Assembly: GCF_949628215.1 (NCBI RefSeq)
Contig: NW_027441321.1
Coordinates: 186,001-250,000 of the forward strand
Source: Phalacrocorax aristotelis
Lineage: Eukaryota > Chordata > Aves > Suliformes > Phalacrocoracidae
Direction of reading: 5' to 3'
DNA length: 64,000 nt
Positions within the stretch are counted from its first letter, which is position 1. Each line of letters starts with the position of its first letter. Positions 45,959-58,100 of the stretch are shown piece by piece. The notes beneath the pieces are model-generated. The model saw only the letters and a program-made list of their open reading frames with translations. It did not search any database and was not told the origin of the DNA. The translations under genes were made by a program, and so were the position numbers.

Positions 45959-46444
45959 GATCACAGAATCCCAGGTTGGAAGGGACCTCAGCGATCATCT
46001 AGCCCAACCTTTCTGGGAAGAGCCCAGTCTAGACAAGATGGCCCAGCACCCTGTCCAGACGACTCTTGACGGTGTCCAACGTGGCCGAGTCAACCACCTC
46101 CCTGGGGAGATTATTCCAACGGTGACTGTCCTCAGTGTGAAAAATTTCCCTCTGGTGGCCAATTGGAATCTCCCCAAGAGCAACCTGTGGCCATCCCCCT
46201 TGTCCTCTCCATGCGACTCCGTGTAAAAAGGGAGTCTCCACCTTCTTTGTAGCTACCCCTTAAGTGCTGGTACACGGGGATGAGATCCCCTCTGAGCCTC
46301 CTTTTCTCAAGGCTGAACAAACCCAGCTCTCCCAGCCCATCCTCGTACGGCAGCTTCCCAGTCCTCTGATCATCCTGGTGGCCCCTCTCTGGACCCCTTC
46401 CAGCCTGGCCACATCCTCTTTGTACAGAGGGGATCAGACTGGAC
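45959..46444 (-). mobile_element. CR1 LINE 3' fragment inside copy B
   Basis: The plus strand opens ATCACAGAATCCCAGGTTGG AAGGGACCTC and continues through the CR1 tail (GAGATCCCCTCTGAGCCTCC, GGACCCCTTCCAGCCTGGCC). It sits in the intron just upstream of the exon at 45929. The equivalent intron position in copy A (about 13700-13735) lacks it. Confidence 0.92.
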
Positions 46445-47324
46445 ACACAAGCACACAACAAAACTGTTCAAAAGTTTCTTCAGTAAGGGTGAATGTCCTT
46501 AATACCGGACAGGTAAATATAAATTCTTTACTATTTGCAGAAAAAAAAAATAATCAGTTAGCCATACAGAAAAAAAACAGAGTCTTTTAAAAGGAGAGAT
46601 TCACACTTGGCTAGGGTAACCAAATCCCCATAGGCAAACATCACTTCTTATAAATACAACTTATTCTCCCAGACAGGTTGTATTAAAATTGTGACAGGCA
46701 ATGAACAACCTTCAGCATCAGAAGGAACATGAATTAGATTGAAGTGTCACTTTTGCGGTCTTCTGTCTCAAATCTTGCTGCTAGGATGGTCGCTTGACTA
46801 TTTAAAGTACCCAAACCACTGCTTTTGAGAAAGTGCTCGACTGCTCTGATGAGAACAACCTGAACAGATGGCTTTGGCAAGTCACACGTCAAGCATTAAC
46901 GTTGACTTCTTCATTGTCTTAATCCATTTCCTGTCAACGCAATTAAAACCAAACTGCAGATCATCACGTATTGCTGAAGGTGCTGCTGGAGCAGGATTAC
47001 AAAAGAAGCTTCCCATGTTTTATCACCTGTTGTTAGCTAAGCACCAGGTTTTTAAAGTCATTTGCTAGATCATAGCCTTGTACTACAACGTATGCCTAAC
47101 TAAACTGTCACATGCTTACTTCATAGTCCTTGTGGTCTAGAAGCCAAAATCCTTGAATAAGCTTAACAAGGCCCGAAGGGATGGCAAAGGCAGCTGCGAA
47201 GGAGTCGACGGAAGTTTCTGTTTTGTTCAGAAAGGAATGCATGATGTCTAGCAGCAAGTAAATTGTCTGATATCAAGTATCTAATTAAGGCTAATAAATT
47301 TGCAAGACCAACAATTTATCACAT

Positions 47325-47400
47325 GGAATAATATTATTAATATATATTTATTATTATTATTAATATTATTAATATATTATTATTAAGTAATAAAAGGATA
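47325..47400. repeat. TA/TTA-rich simple repeat
   Basis: Long run of ATTATT and ATATAT units. A shorter version is at the matching position in copy A (12740-12800), so the tract predates the duplication and changed length since. Confidence 0.85.
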
Positions 47401-49035
47401 TAAGAATATCATAGTGGTAGGACGCAGAAAATACTCATGTATTAGTCTTGCCATTTTATGCTGTTGTAACCTGAAGATAGTCAGGCCCTAACAACAAAAT
47501 TGCATTCTGAATAAATAACCAGAAAGACAGACTCTTTGATTTCTCCAAGGCATTCAGAAAGGTTGCCTTTCGATATTTAAATAGTTCCGTTGGAAACTCA
47601 GGCTCCCTCTTTAGTCACTGGAGCCAACAGCTGGACATTCAAAACACGTGAACGGCCAATGCTTGGTTATTAAAGCAAACAAATTCTACAGCTGGTTTTT
47701 CCCTCCTTTCCAGCGTATATGAAACAACTGAAATTAGGGTGTCCTTACAGCACAGCTTAGCTCTGAATGATTAAAACTGGATTTAAACCAGTACCTGGAT
47801 CACTCATCGGCAGTGTCGTTTTCTCTTTCTGACAGCTGTTTTGGGGGGTGTATTCTCATCAGAGAGCTCCAGGGTGCAACAGCTTTTAAAGCCCCTGCTC
47901 TCTAGGCTCCCCTCTCGGTTCAGGCAACAAACAACCAAAGCAACACAGTGTATTTCGGCAGCTTAAAAATTCAGTTTCTGCCCAATGGCTTTTCTCTTCT
48001 CTCTCTTTATTATTCTGTGTGCCCGCACTTGTAACAGCACAAAAGCAAGCCCTCTTAGCTGTGCTGGAAAATGGATGATTTCAGCAAAATCAGGTCCTGG
48101 TAAACCGCTGTCAGAAATCCTTTTGCTCTGAAGCAGCACATTCTAGGGCATCGCTCGAGGAAGCAGCCGTTTGCTACAGGCGTGGGTGCTTTACAAAATG
48201 AAAAACTTTAATTTTGAGAAAACCTAAGGGAGCTTTCTACCTTTAACATTGCTTAGTAAACCTCTTTTCTCATATCAGAAAAGACTTTGCAAAAAAGCAT
48301 TTTCAAAATTCCTAAAAAATCCACAGTACAAACAAATAATCAAAGCTTCCTTCTGTGCCTTCATTCTAAACTACATGTTTTCCCTTGCATTGTGTTTGAA
48401 GCATAAATTAGAAGACGCATTGAACGCGTAGGTGACAGACATTTCAGACCCCTGATGCGCGTATACTGGAGGTGTGACAGAAATAACTCCAAGGGATACA
48501 ATTGCATGTTTGTGGCTTTCTTCAACGCCTTCTAGCAAACAGAGCTCCAGCAGTGCCTGGAATGAGAAGGGAAAAGGTTTTTAAAAACTCCTCTCTTTGA
48601 GAAATCATTGGCTTTGGGGGGGGGGCTGGGCTGGGGCTGGGGCTTGTGGTGGTGGTGGTTGCCTTCAGGGAACACAACACTCACCCGTAAACTAGGAGGT
48701 GGGTATTTCCCAGCTCCTCCTTCCTCTCTCCGCCACAGCTCCTCAACTTGGTCTCCCAACTGGGAAACCATCCCATCGACCATCAGGCAGTCAGAATCCC
48801 ATTTGCCTCTGGAACAAAATGTAGCGAGGATTTGACAGAGGAAAACACTAATTCCAGCCTCGCGGTGTCACAGATTTCCTCCAGCCACAACAAAACCAGC
48901 AAAAGCTCCCACGAGCCCAAGAACGGAACAAACAGACAAAGGCATGATCGTGACTTGAAATAGACTGGAAAGAAATTTCTCAGTCAGGTGAAAGGTGTTC
49001 ATTAGATCATAGTGAGCTATTAAAGGAGTTCCAAG

Positions 49036-50261
49036 TAGGAATCCTAGAAGCTCCCTTATTAAGGGGAAAGTTGCAGTGACCTTTTAGTTTTCAGGTTTTC
49101 TTTTGTGCCGCATTACTTGTAATACAAAGGCAGTGTGAGCAAAGCTACCCCAAATCTCACGCCTCCAGCAGGAGTGTTCCCACACACAGCGGTGAGACCA
49201 CAGCACGGAAATGTCAGGCTTTGTTCTCAGCACCTCGCTTCTGTTACTGAAAAACAGTCACGGTCAGAAAGCTGAGCCCGCAGCTGAATTCTGGTACCAC
49301 CTGAAGCAGCACGTTTGTGCCTCTGCACATGCCATCACAGTGACGGAGGGCTGGCCTGGTAAACACTGCATTCCTCAGAAGCCCATCGCAGGCTCCTGCG
49401 GGCTGCGACGCCAGCCTTTCATTTCCCGAGGAGGACGAGCAGAAGCAGCACGCTGGAGGTGGTGCTTCTAAGGAGCCCGTGAGCCTGTACGAGAGTTACC
49501 TCAGAAGGAACCTCAGGAAGAGGAGCTTGAAAGCCAACGCCTGACATAGAGCAGCTTCCACCTGGACTCCTCCTGCAGCACCTTGTTCACGGTGCCACAG
49601 CCTGAGCTTCTTTAGGACTTGCTTTAGTTACAGTACAGGTGCCAAATTAAAATCTGCTCTCACCTAACCCAAGGCACATCACCTGTATGCCAGGGAGCCA
49701 GTCCAGGAAAGGGAGTTCCCGTGAGGAAGGCACTTTTATCCAGTCGCCAGGAGAGCGCTGGCTGTGCCAGCTGCGTGGACCTCTGCCCATCTCCTTCAAG
49801 GACACCGCGGTGCTTGGGAGTAGGAGATTTGGGCCAATCCCCTTATCGCCATCTACTACTCGTCAAGGAGAGAGATTATTTTTGGTTTTTAAAACATGCT
49901 TTCTTCTGTGTCCAGAACAATTGCTCTGCAAAGGCCGTGCCTTGCTGACCTGGCCGTGGCTGATCCTGTCCTCATCACATGCCCTTTTCCAGTAGTCACA
50001 AATCACACAGAATAGCCAGTGAATTACGTGCGCTTCAAAGAAACGATGATACCAACCAAGGGCACTAAGCAGAGGTATATATCAACGTTTTAACCCAGGA
50101 AAGTAACCTCTGTGTTCTGCAGAACACGCGCATCACTGAAGTCAAGGCTGTTGCCGGCAAATGCATGAAGCGTAGCAAATGCAGCTGTTGATGGAAAAGC
50201 CACTCGCTGCCGCTTCTGAATTTGCAGTGGAACTGTTCTAGAGCTTTCCTGCACGTCTTAC
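49036..50261. other. Intron of the AHCTF1-like gene
   Basis: No further exon or repeat recognised between exons 50262 and 48808 beyond the start of the duplicated arm. Confidence 0.5.
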
Positions 50262-50355
50262 CTTGATAAATGCTCCAGTTTCTGTCAATGACCCGCGTAG
50301 TAGCTCTGAATCAGAGGATAATTGTAGAAAGGTCTAGAGAAACGCATATCATCAC
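50262..50355 (-). pseudogene. AHCTF1: Exon with premature stop, AHCTF1-like gene
   Basis: The exon reads DDMRFSRPFYNYPLIQSYYA, then Gly-His, a TGA (50287-50285), then QKLEHLSR. ELYS has Arg where the TGA stands, so a CGA to TGA change is the simplest origin. Both splice sites are intact (CTGTAG acceptor, AAG-GTAAGA donor). Skipping this 94-bp exon would shift the frame. Confidence 0.85.
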
Positions 50356-51115
50356 CTACAGGCAATAAGTAAGATGTAAGTTAAAGGAGTCACATCACAT
50401 TTTCAACCTACAGCTTTTGACTGAAAAAGACAGAAGAACACACAAGCTGAGCATCAAAAGCACAGGCCAGCCTCTGACTTTGAAAGAAGCCAAGCCTCTT
50501 TCTGCCTTTGCTAAAAGAGACCTACGACCCAAGAGTCAACTCCTTCTTGTCCCAAGTGCCATTTCAAGTTTACAGCTGAGGTCGCATCCAGAACACGTAG
50601 CGTCAGCTGAGGTTCACTGTAAGAAAACCCAATTCTCAAAGGGAATGGGTTTTTAAACACGTCACGTGAGCATGCGTAAGACAATTAAGGCTGACAATAG
50701 AATTTATAACCCATCCAAATGATGAACTATTTCCAAGGTGTATTTTTTCCTCAAACAATCAGTAACAAGTTCAAAACGTACAGCTTTTACTGTAAAATCA
50801 AGCATTCCCGTGTTGGTGCTTTAGGAGTTACTTGTTTAAAATCCCAAGTATTTCAAGCTGTGGGCACGAGCAACTCCTTCACTCAGAGGCTTAGTGCTGT
50901 TTCTGAGAAACACCCCGGAAAGAAACTGTTGGCATCATTCTACACGGCGTAGTTGAAAAAAACCAGTCAAACCTCCATTTCAGCAGCAGAACTTCAGCAT
51001 CTGCTGTCACTGAACCGGCACGACTTGGTATTGATGAAGCACTGACAGAACCATGGCTAAGCAGGTGTTCATAGGAGCCACTTACTGCTACAAATGCAGG
51101 ACGGTTTATGCTTAC

Positions 51116-52556
51116 CTGAGCCCTCGGGCAGGAGACGGGACCAACAGAACCAGAGGACCACTCGTGCATACAAAGCTGTGAGGCTGGTTTCTGCCAGCTT
51201 CTTTGTCAAGTCTGCAAAACAGGTAAAAAACGCTTAAGAGGACTGTTGGTATGCAATTTCTTTTCTTTTTTGCAAAACTCCCCTCATTGCACTAAAGCGA
51301 AAGTAGAAAAATAACACGGTAGAAATCTTTGCCTGTGCATTTTTCACTCCGTGTCACTTCCTTCTCTGAAGAAAAAACCCACAGTCATAAGCCACCCCTA
51401 CAAAGAAGCAGATTCACTAAAGGCTAAATAAAACAAAGTAAAGTCTGTTCTGTTCAATCCACTCATGAATAAAACATCTGTTTTTCACAGAGCAGAGATT
51501 TTTACTCTAGCAAAGGGATATTCCCTTTTCTCCTCAATATGCCAAGAACAATTTGTAATAGAAACAGTCACAGAAATTCATGCAACTCACTTCACATGTC
51601 ACTCATTCGTGCTTCCTTTCCTTTTTTAGTCATTTCCAATCCAATATTTGCATGCAATTACGCACTGCTAGCTGACAATCAAAGGGAGTATTTGTCACAG
51701 TGCCACATCCCGCTGCTGTAATTTCAAGCCGGGTGCTTGCACAGCTCCTTGCTGAACGCAGCCTCCCCACCCACTCGCACCAGCCCCGCAACAAACTCTT
51801 GCCTGAACTCAACGCGCGTTAAGTGGCAGCCCCAACCCCTCCCATTTAAGCCCCTTCTCCCCGCTACATCTGACTTTCTGCCAATCAGCAAAACCAACAG
51901 CAGCTCCTCTTTCCACAATTACAGTCCCAGCATCATCCCAAATCTTAATAAAACATACCACAGAGTTAGAAATACTGTGACAAACCTTTTCCAGACAGCT
52001 CGTGGGCTGCTGTTAGAAAACAGTTTAAGACTCTGCTAAGGTTGCTCAAAAGCAACTGGCGGCGCTGAAGAGCCTGTAACCTCTGCGGGTCAGTGGAGCT
52101 GCAGGAGCCGTCAAACAGCACAACACCTTTTCAAGAGCAAGTATGAAATCGTCAGCCTGCAGAGCAAGTTCAGAGTCGCAAAGTGCACTTCCAGATCTGC
52201 GGGCAAGACCATCTACGAGCAGATCACTGAATGAGCTCAGCTGGAAAGAATGACTCTAGGTTTGCAGCACGGCTGCACTAGTACTCACAGATTTGGTCAA
52301 ATGCGCCTTTTGTATAGATCACTTTGCTCCATGTCCAGTCAAGGGCAAACTCTACATTAGCAGCAGAACTTGGCTGCTCTCTAAAAAGAGAGAACAACAA
52401 AGAAATGAATCAAGAATTCCAAACTAAAAAAATATGCAACACAAAAACCACATAAGAAGTGTTACCTTTAGATGTCCAAAGCTTAATGCAGCCGGTCAGA
52501 AGCCCTACAGAACCTGTCTGGGCAGCAGCTGACAAGACCGCCTCTAACTGCTCCTC
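51116..52556 (-). CDS. AHCTF1: Helical-domain exons, AHCTF1-like gene
   Basis: 52556-52466 reads EEQLEAVLSAAAQTGSVGLL then TGCIKLW. 52378-52289 reads EQPSSAANVEFALDWTWSKV. 52126-51986 reads VVLFDGSCSSTDPQRLQAL then LLLSNLSRVLNCFL. 51211-51116 reads TALYARVVLWFCWSRLLPEG. All are open, in phase and in ELYS order. The acceptor of the second exon is the second of two adjacent AGs, because only that one keeps the frame. Confidence 0.75.
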
Positions 52557-53168
52557 CTAAACGTAGCAGACAAAAGAAAAGGAGAATCCCACCTGCTTTC
52601 AACATCCCAACCACCAACAGTAAGTGCTTGTTTCTAACTGTGCCCTCACTCGGGCATCACAGGCTGGGCTGCTTGTTGCTGGGAGGAGCACAGGAAATTT
52701 TCCCTCTGACATGACAACTTACCAAAGGCTAACTCTGATCTTTAGTCACATGCCTCTGCTTTATAGTCTCAACTTACTGAGTCCCAATTAACTATTCTCA
52801 GCAACGTGCCCTGCTTATACCCACGGCACACGGGGTGCAGAGAAGTTTGCCATCAGGGGTGCATGAAGGGGACAGAACAAACAGAACTCTGCAATGTTTG
52901 CATGGAAAGGGCGAAGCCAAGATCAAGCAGCTTTCCAGACTACAAAGACATGAAGCAGTTACGACACCCCAAACATTAAGTTGTCATTTTCTAAAATGAC
53001 AGAAAAGAAGTGAAACAGTTACGGTCTAATAGGTTTCAGTTTTAGGCGCTTCAAACAGTGTGTTCTAATGCCGTGGCAATCCTTCAGAAGGGCAAAGCAC
53101 AGGCAGGCACAGACGTGCACTGTTAAGGAGTAGCCCATTGCAGCTGGTTCTGGTACTTCTTCCAGCTG

Positions 53169-53630
53169 AAATGATCATAGAAACAGAGAATCACAGAACC
53201 ATTAAGGTTGGAAAAGCCTTCCAGGATCAGCAAGTGCAACCGTGAACCCAACAATACCACGTCTCCTAAATCATGCCCTCAAGTGCCACGTCTACATGTC
53301 TTTTAAATACCTCCAGGGATGGTGAGTCCCCCACCTCCCTGGGCAGCCTCTTCCAATGCCTGACCACTCTTGCAGGGAAGACATTTTTCCCAATATCCCA
53401 TCGAAACCTCCCCTGACAGAGCTGAAGCCCTTTCCTCTCATTCTATCGCTAGTGACCTGGGAGAAGAGGCCAACCCCCACCTCACTACAACCTCCTTTCA
53501 GGTAGTTACAGGGAGCGATAACGTCTCCCCTCAGCCTCCTCTTCTCCAGGCCAAACAACGCCGGTTGCCTCAACCTCTCCTCGTAAGACCTGCTCTCCAG
53601 GCTCCTTCCATACCTGAGAGAATCTCCTGC
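53169..53630 (-). mobile_element. CR1 LINE 3' fragment
   Basis: The plus strand opens ATCATAGAAACAGAGAATCA and continues AACCATTAAGGTTGGAAAAG, then GATAACGTCTCCCCTCAGCC and TCCAGGCCAAACAACGCCGG. It lies in the gap where ELYS propeller exons should be (52557-55142). Confidence 0.9.
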
Positions 53631-55142
53631 ACAGCCAAATAAACCAAACAAATACACCTGTCTCAACTCTATGTGAGCAAATACTAAAAAAAAATTCAGC
53701 GGCTTAGAGTAAGTTTTTATTCACCTTTCTTGCGTCGACTGAAGAGCCCACAAGGAGCAACAATTGCGAGGACCATTCTCAGGCTCTTGGAAAGTAACAG
53801 CGCAGACAGGAATCCTTCCTCCTTCAAGCTGCGAGTGGTGCCTGCAGGTTTAAAAAAAAAAACAAAACCAAAGACAAAGAAAGCAGGTGAGCGACTGGCC
53901 CTGCTGTTTGTAGAAGGGGAGAAGCATCTTCTGAGCAAAGAGCCCCTGACGTGCTTCTCCTCAAAGCACAGAAGGTCACGCTCCCGTCTCAAACAAGGGA
54001 GCCAAGGAAGCGACTGCTTTTGATGCAACAGCCACGAGGTGAGGAAATGACTGTCCATCACGTGCAATAACCTGGCTTTATCTCCTCCTCTGCCTGCGGA
54101 GGAGGAGCAGGAAGGATTCCTTCAGCTGCCAGGCTAAAGATTGTTCCTACTGTTGTCGCCTGCTTCAATATTGAACTGAAAATGCAGCGTCTCTTCTGCA
54201 CAAGCTGAAAACAGCGCCAAACACAAGTAGTATCTTGTTTCTTTACTTGGGCTATGGAAAGCATTTCTCCTCCAGACTTCGGAACCTTCCTTGCCCCTTC
54301 ACAATCTAGTCTTGCCACCTCACTTTCTCTCCACTCTCTATTTATGCCTCCAGTAGTTCCCGCTGAGTCACTGCAGATTTGCTTCACTGAATCCTTCTCT
54401 GAATTGGGTCAAATATTTCAAGCCAGATTGCTCTTTGGCAGATTTGTAATCATCTCTCTAATTTCTCTGTTGCTTACCAACTGACGTGACCCTTATCCTC
54501 ATCTCCAAGTCTTCCAAGCAGACTTTCATTCACAGGCAGCGCAGCCTTGGCATGGGTCAGTCCCCTCTTTTGGTCAAGGCTGAAATGTGGGAGAGAATGT
54601 CTTTTCAGGCACCGAGCAGCTCTTGATCTTTCGTGTCTCACTCGTTTTTTACCTAAAAAACAAGTCTTAAAGAGTCTTAAAGAGTCTTATCACCAAAACC
54701 CCATCATTAACCTACTTCAGCCTTTCAACGTATGCCCTCATTGCAGGAGCTGGTTCTGAGAAATAACGTCTAAAACCTCTTTCATTGAAACACACCCATT
54801 TCCTGCTGTCACTGACTACTACTGACAGAACAAACTGCCTTACAGAGGCAGCTCTCTCACATCGTAACTGCCTGACAGACCCCAAAGAAGCGACCTTTCC
54901 GCAGTTCCTCAGCCCACGGGCACAATAAGGCAAACAACCCCAGCCCGCTGGGGAGAAGGCGGCCCACTGAATCCATGTCTGACTCAGTGGTTACTTCACA
55001 AGGGGATTCCTAAACAGGCCAAGATTACACTGCACAGTTCCGTCCCTGAAAAAGGGCTCTTTAAATTAACAGACTTCCTCCTCAAGCAAAGCCTGGAGAG
55101 CCCTGCACCTCCAGGCGTGACCCAGTGCAAAGGGCGACTTAC

Positions 55143-58100
55143 TCCCGCTGCAGAGTTTTCAGATCCCACAGTGACAGGGAGCCGTCGGAAAAACCCACGG
55201 CGAGCTGGTTGCTTCTGCTGATGTAGCGCAGGGTCGATATTGCTGTTCCTGAAGGGCTTTGCAGTTGAAAGCAGAGATGTCTCCCTTCCCCGGTCACCAT
55301 TTCTCTTCTTAGTGGAACTCCAGCAGCAATTCTAGCGGCAACTGTTAGACCTGCACGCACAAAACCACACGCTAAATGAAGGTGTTATGCCACTTAGGTT
55401 GCATCTGAAACACGGACGTGACAACATGTATAATCTAATCCTACCGTCCCCGGCAAAATACCCATTTGTGAAACACTTGCTTTGCTCTTTCCATTTTGCA
55501 TGTGCTCAGAGAACATAAGAGCTCTCGCACTGCACAGGTATTCTCTCTCCTATTTCAAAACCAGGTAAAAGCGCAACCTTCATAGGCAAATTCTTCCTGG
55601 ACCCTGCACATCAGGAGTTTGGGCCTCATGATGAAGTTACCTGAAGTGGCATTAACTCCTGAGGCCACTCTTGTAAGCGCCAGAACAGTGAATGCAATCC
55701 GAATACGCAGATTAGAGGTTTCTTTCATCCAAACGCAGCGATTTTGATAAGGCATATTTACTTCAAAAAACAAGCCTAAACTTTGCCCCAAGTCAATGAA
55801 CAGAAGCAGAAGAATGTTCCCAAGAAAGAGGGCACGTCCGACACACCTTCCTATCCGGCAGCTGCACCGACTCGGAGGCTCAAATTCCTACCCCTCACTG
55901 GCGAGAGTCACAGTGACAGAGGGACCCTGGTGGGAGGGGGCGTCTGTGACATTAGGAGGGGTATGAGGCCGCTCCCATTTTAATCCATTCAGGACCAGAT
56001 GGTGTCAAACTGCCAGCTGTAATCAGCAGTCAGAAACGTCTGCGCACCAGTAGCTTCCAAGTGGGATGCGTGTTGTTGATTCAAAAGACACAAGTTTTCT
56101 TCCTTTTCAATTCAAGTTTAGAAACTGCCGCTTACCCGATGCCTCCTTTTCCCTCTGGCTGCAGGATGGATCACCCAAACAGAGCTCCACCACAAGTAGA
56201 TGACCAACACCTGTCGCCACCGCTGCCGCTCCAGCGAGCCACCACAGAGCCTGGGGTAGGTGCTGAGGGCTCACGCTGCCGCCTCCGGGACTAGTTCTGG
56301 GCTCTATAGCAGTTACCTACAGGAAACCTACAAGTTAGTATTTAACCTGTTTGACAAGCGAAAGAGAAATCACTCAAACGTGAAGCCAGAATTAGCCCAT
56401 CACAAACAAGAAAGTAAACACAGGATTGTAAGACTTAAAAACACAGCATTGTTTACCATTACATCAAGAAAAAAACAAACAAAAAAAAACACAGAAAAAA
56501 AAGCCCTGTGCAGAAATCCATTACTGCCTTGCATTTACTGGATTTCCTACAGTTATTTCACTGAGTTCACTCCAACTGCAATGGCGCATTCTACCATTAC
56601 AGCTTACCAATTTCCATTTCCTACTTAGAAACCATTAACTCAAAGAAAACATAGAAAATCGCTCATATGCAAGAAACTTTACCACATTTAAGGGACCTAA
56701 GGACGAAAGACCAAACTCACTCTCGCCCTCCCACTGCTCCCAGCCCAGCAGCCCTGGGATACAGCCTACGCCTTCTTTGCCAAACAGCTGTCGCGGCAAA
56801 TCACGGCTCTAAGTGAGACGCGGCAGCGGCCAAGTTGCGTGGGAGACACCCCAGTGCCCTGGGAAGGGAGTATTTGGACAAAGTGGGCAAGGGACAGAAT
56901 AGCTTAGTAACATTTACACCAGTCCTCGGGCAGAATCAAAAGGGCAACCAGGGAAAGCAGAAGAGTTTTAAACGCACACCAGCACCTCCGTGCATGTGAA
57001 CACAGACTTAAAAAGCCGGCCTAAACAACGGCAAAAAGCCCAGCAGCTTGGTCGACAAAAGCCAACTCCGGCTGAGGAGAAGCGCACGCTGCTCTGTAAC
57101 ACGCGGAGCCGCCTGCCAGCAGCTTTAGTACAAGGCCCTCATGAAGACAGACCTTTCAGCACCTGCAGCCCCTCCCGGGACAGCCCTGACTGCTCCAGCA
57201 GAGACACCAGCACGTGAAGGCTCCTGCACTAAGGCTCGGCACTGGCTTTGCATGTTCTCCTAGGCTGCTGCCAACTCCTTCTGGGAATGAACGCAGAAAG
57301 CCTGTCTCAGCTCCCTCACTCTGAATGCTGCCCTTCTGCCTCGTGCAAACCAGGAAGAGTGGGGAAAATACCATTCCATAGCTCTGAAACATGCAACCGG
57401 TATAAACCAATTTAATATCACTAATGTTTTCAATTCAGAGCTGCTTTTACAAGAAGCCGATTCAAATAATACTCCAGTATCAGTTTCCGTTTCCTGCTGC
57501 GCGTCCCCTGCGTCTCCAGAGGGCAACTGGAGATCTGGAGATGCTCCCACAAAAAAATAGCCAACCAAAGCCAAAACTAAATGCCCCTGCCAATTCCTGC
57601 TAAGCTTGTGAGTTTGTTTTTTTAATCTCACTCGTTTACTCTCTGCATGACCACACACCTACTCTTACACTAAAAGGCAGTCGGACAGTCACTCTAAATA
57701 CCCTGGATTAAGGCACCAATGGCTCCACACCTTGCACCAGAGTCACTCTCTGTCAGTGTTAACCTGTACAACTTAGTTGCCCACAGAAGATACACCCACA
57801 AGGAAAACAGTCCTGAAATTAAGGCGCCCATTAAAGCCTTAAAACAGTTGTGACAAAAACTGCAGAGAGTGATGTTCAGACCAGATCCGCATCTCACTTT
57901 TTAAAAGAATCAGTGTGAAAATCAGAGAAACATTCCGGCAGATTAAAAACCCCGGTCAGGTAATGTATAAATGCGGAAGGAGGAGTTACCAAAGAAACTC
58001 AAAACATAGGGGCGGTGGCCACATGCCAGATTTATCTACCTGGTTTTGCTGACCCTGACTCCCACTCTCAGCTGGGAAGTTCACAGCCCCGCGAGCAATA

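Larger units (their letters stand above)
44230..49035 (-). repeat. Right arm of inverted duplication (copy B)
   Basis: Reverse complement of 11095-15445, carrying six AHCTF1-like exons with intact splice sites and open frames. It is longer than the left arm mainly because of a CR1 at 45959-46444. The flanking exons at 50262 and 44203 lie outside the shared segment, so this arm looks like the source and the left arm like the derived copy. Confidence 0.88.

Noticed and set aside
48608-48835. Gly/Trp-rich plus-strand frame, also seen at 11242-11547 minus
   Set aside because: It is antisense to an AHCTF1-like exon and an adjoining G-rich intron tract. Its presence in both arms only reflects the duplication.
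53717-54067. Minus-strand frame near [13 protein letters not shown] as the ELYS exon before the helical domain
   Set aside because: The exon at 52556-52466 (EEQLEAVLSAA) matches that part of ELYS far better and is in phase.
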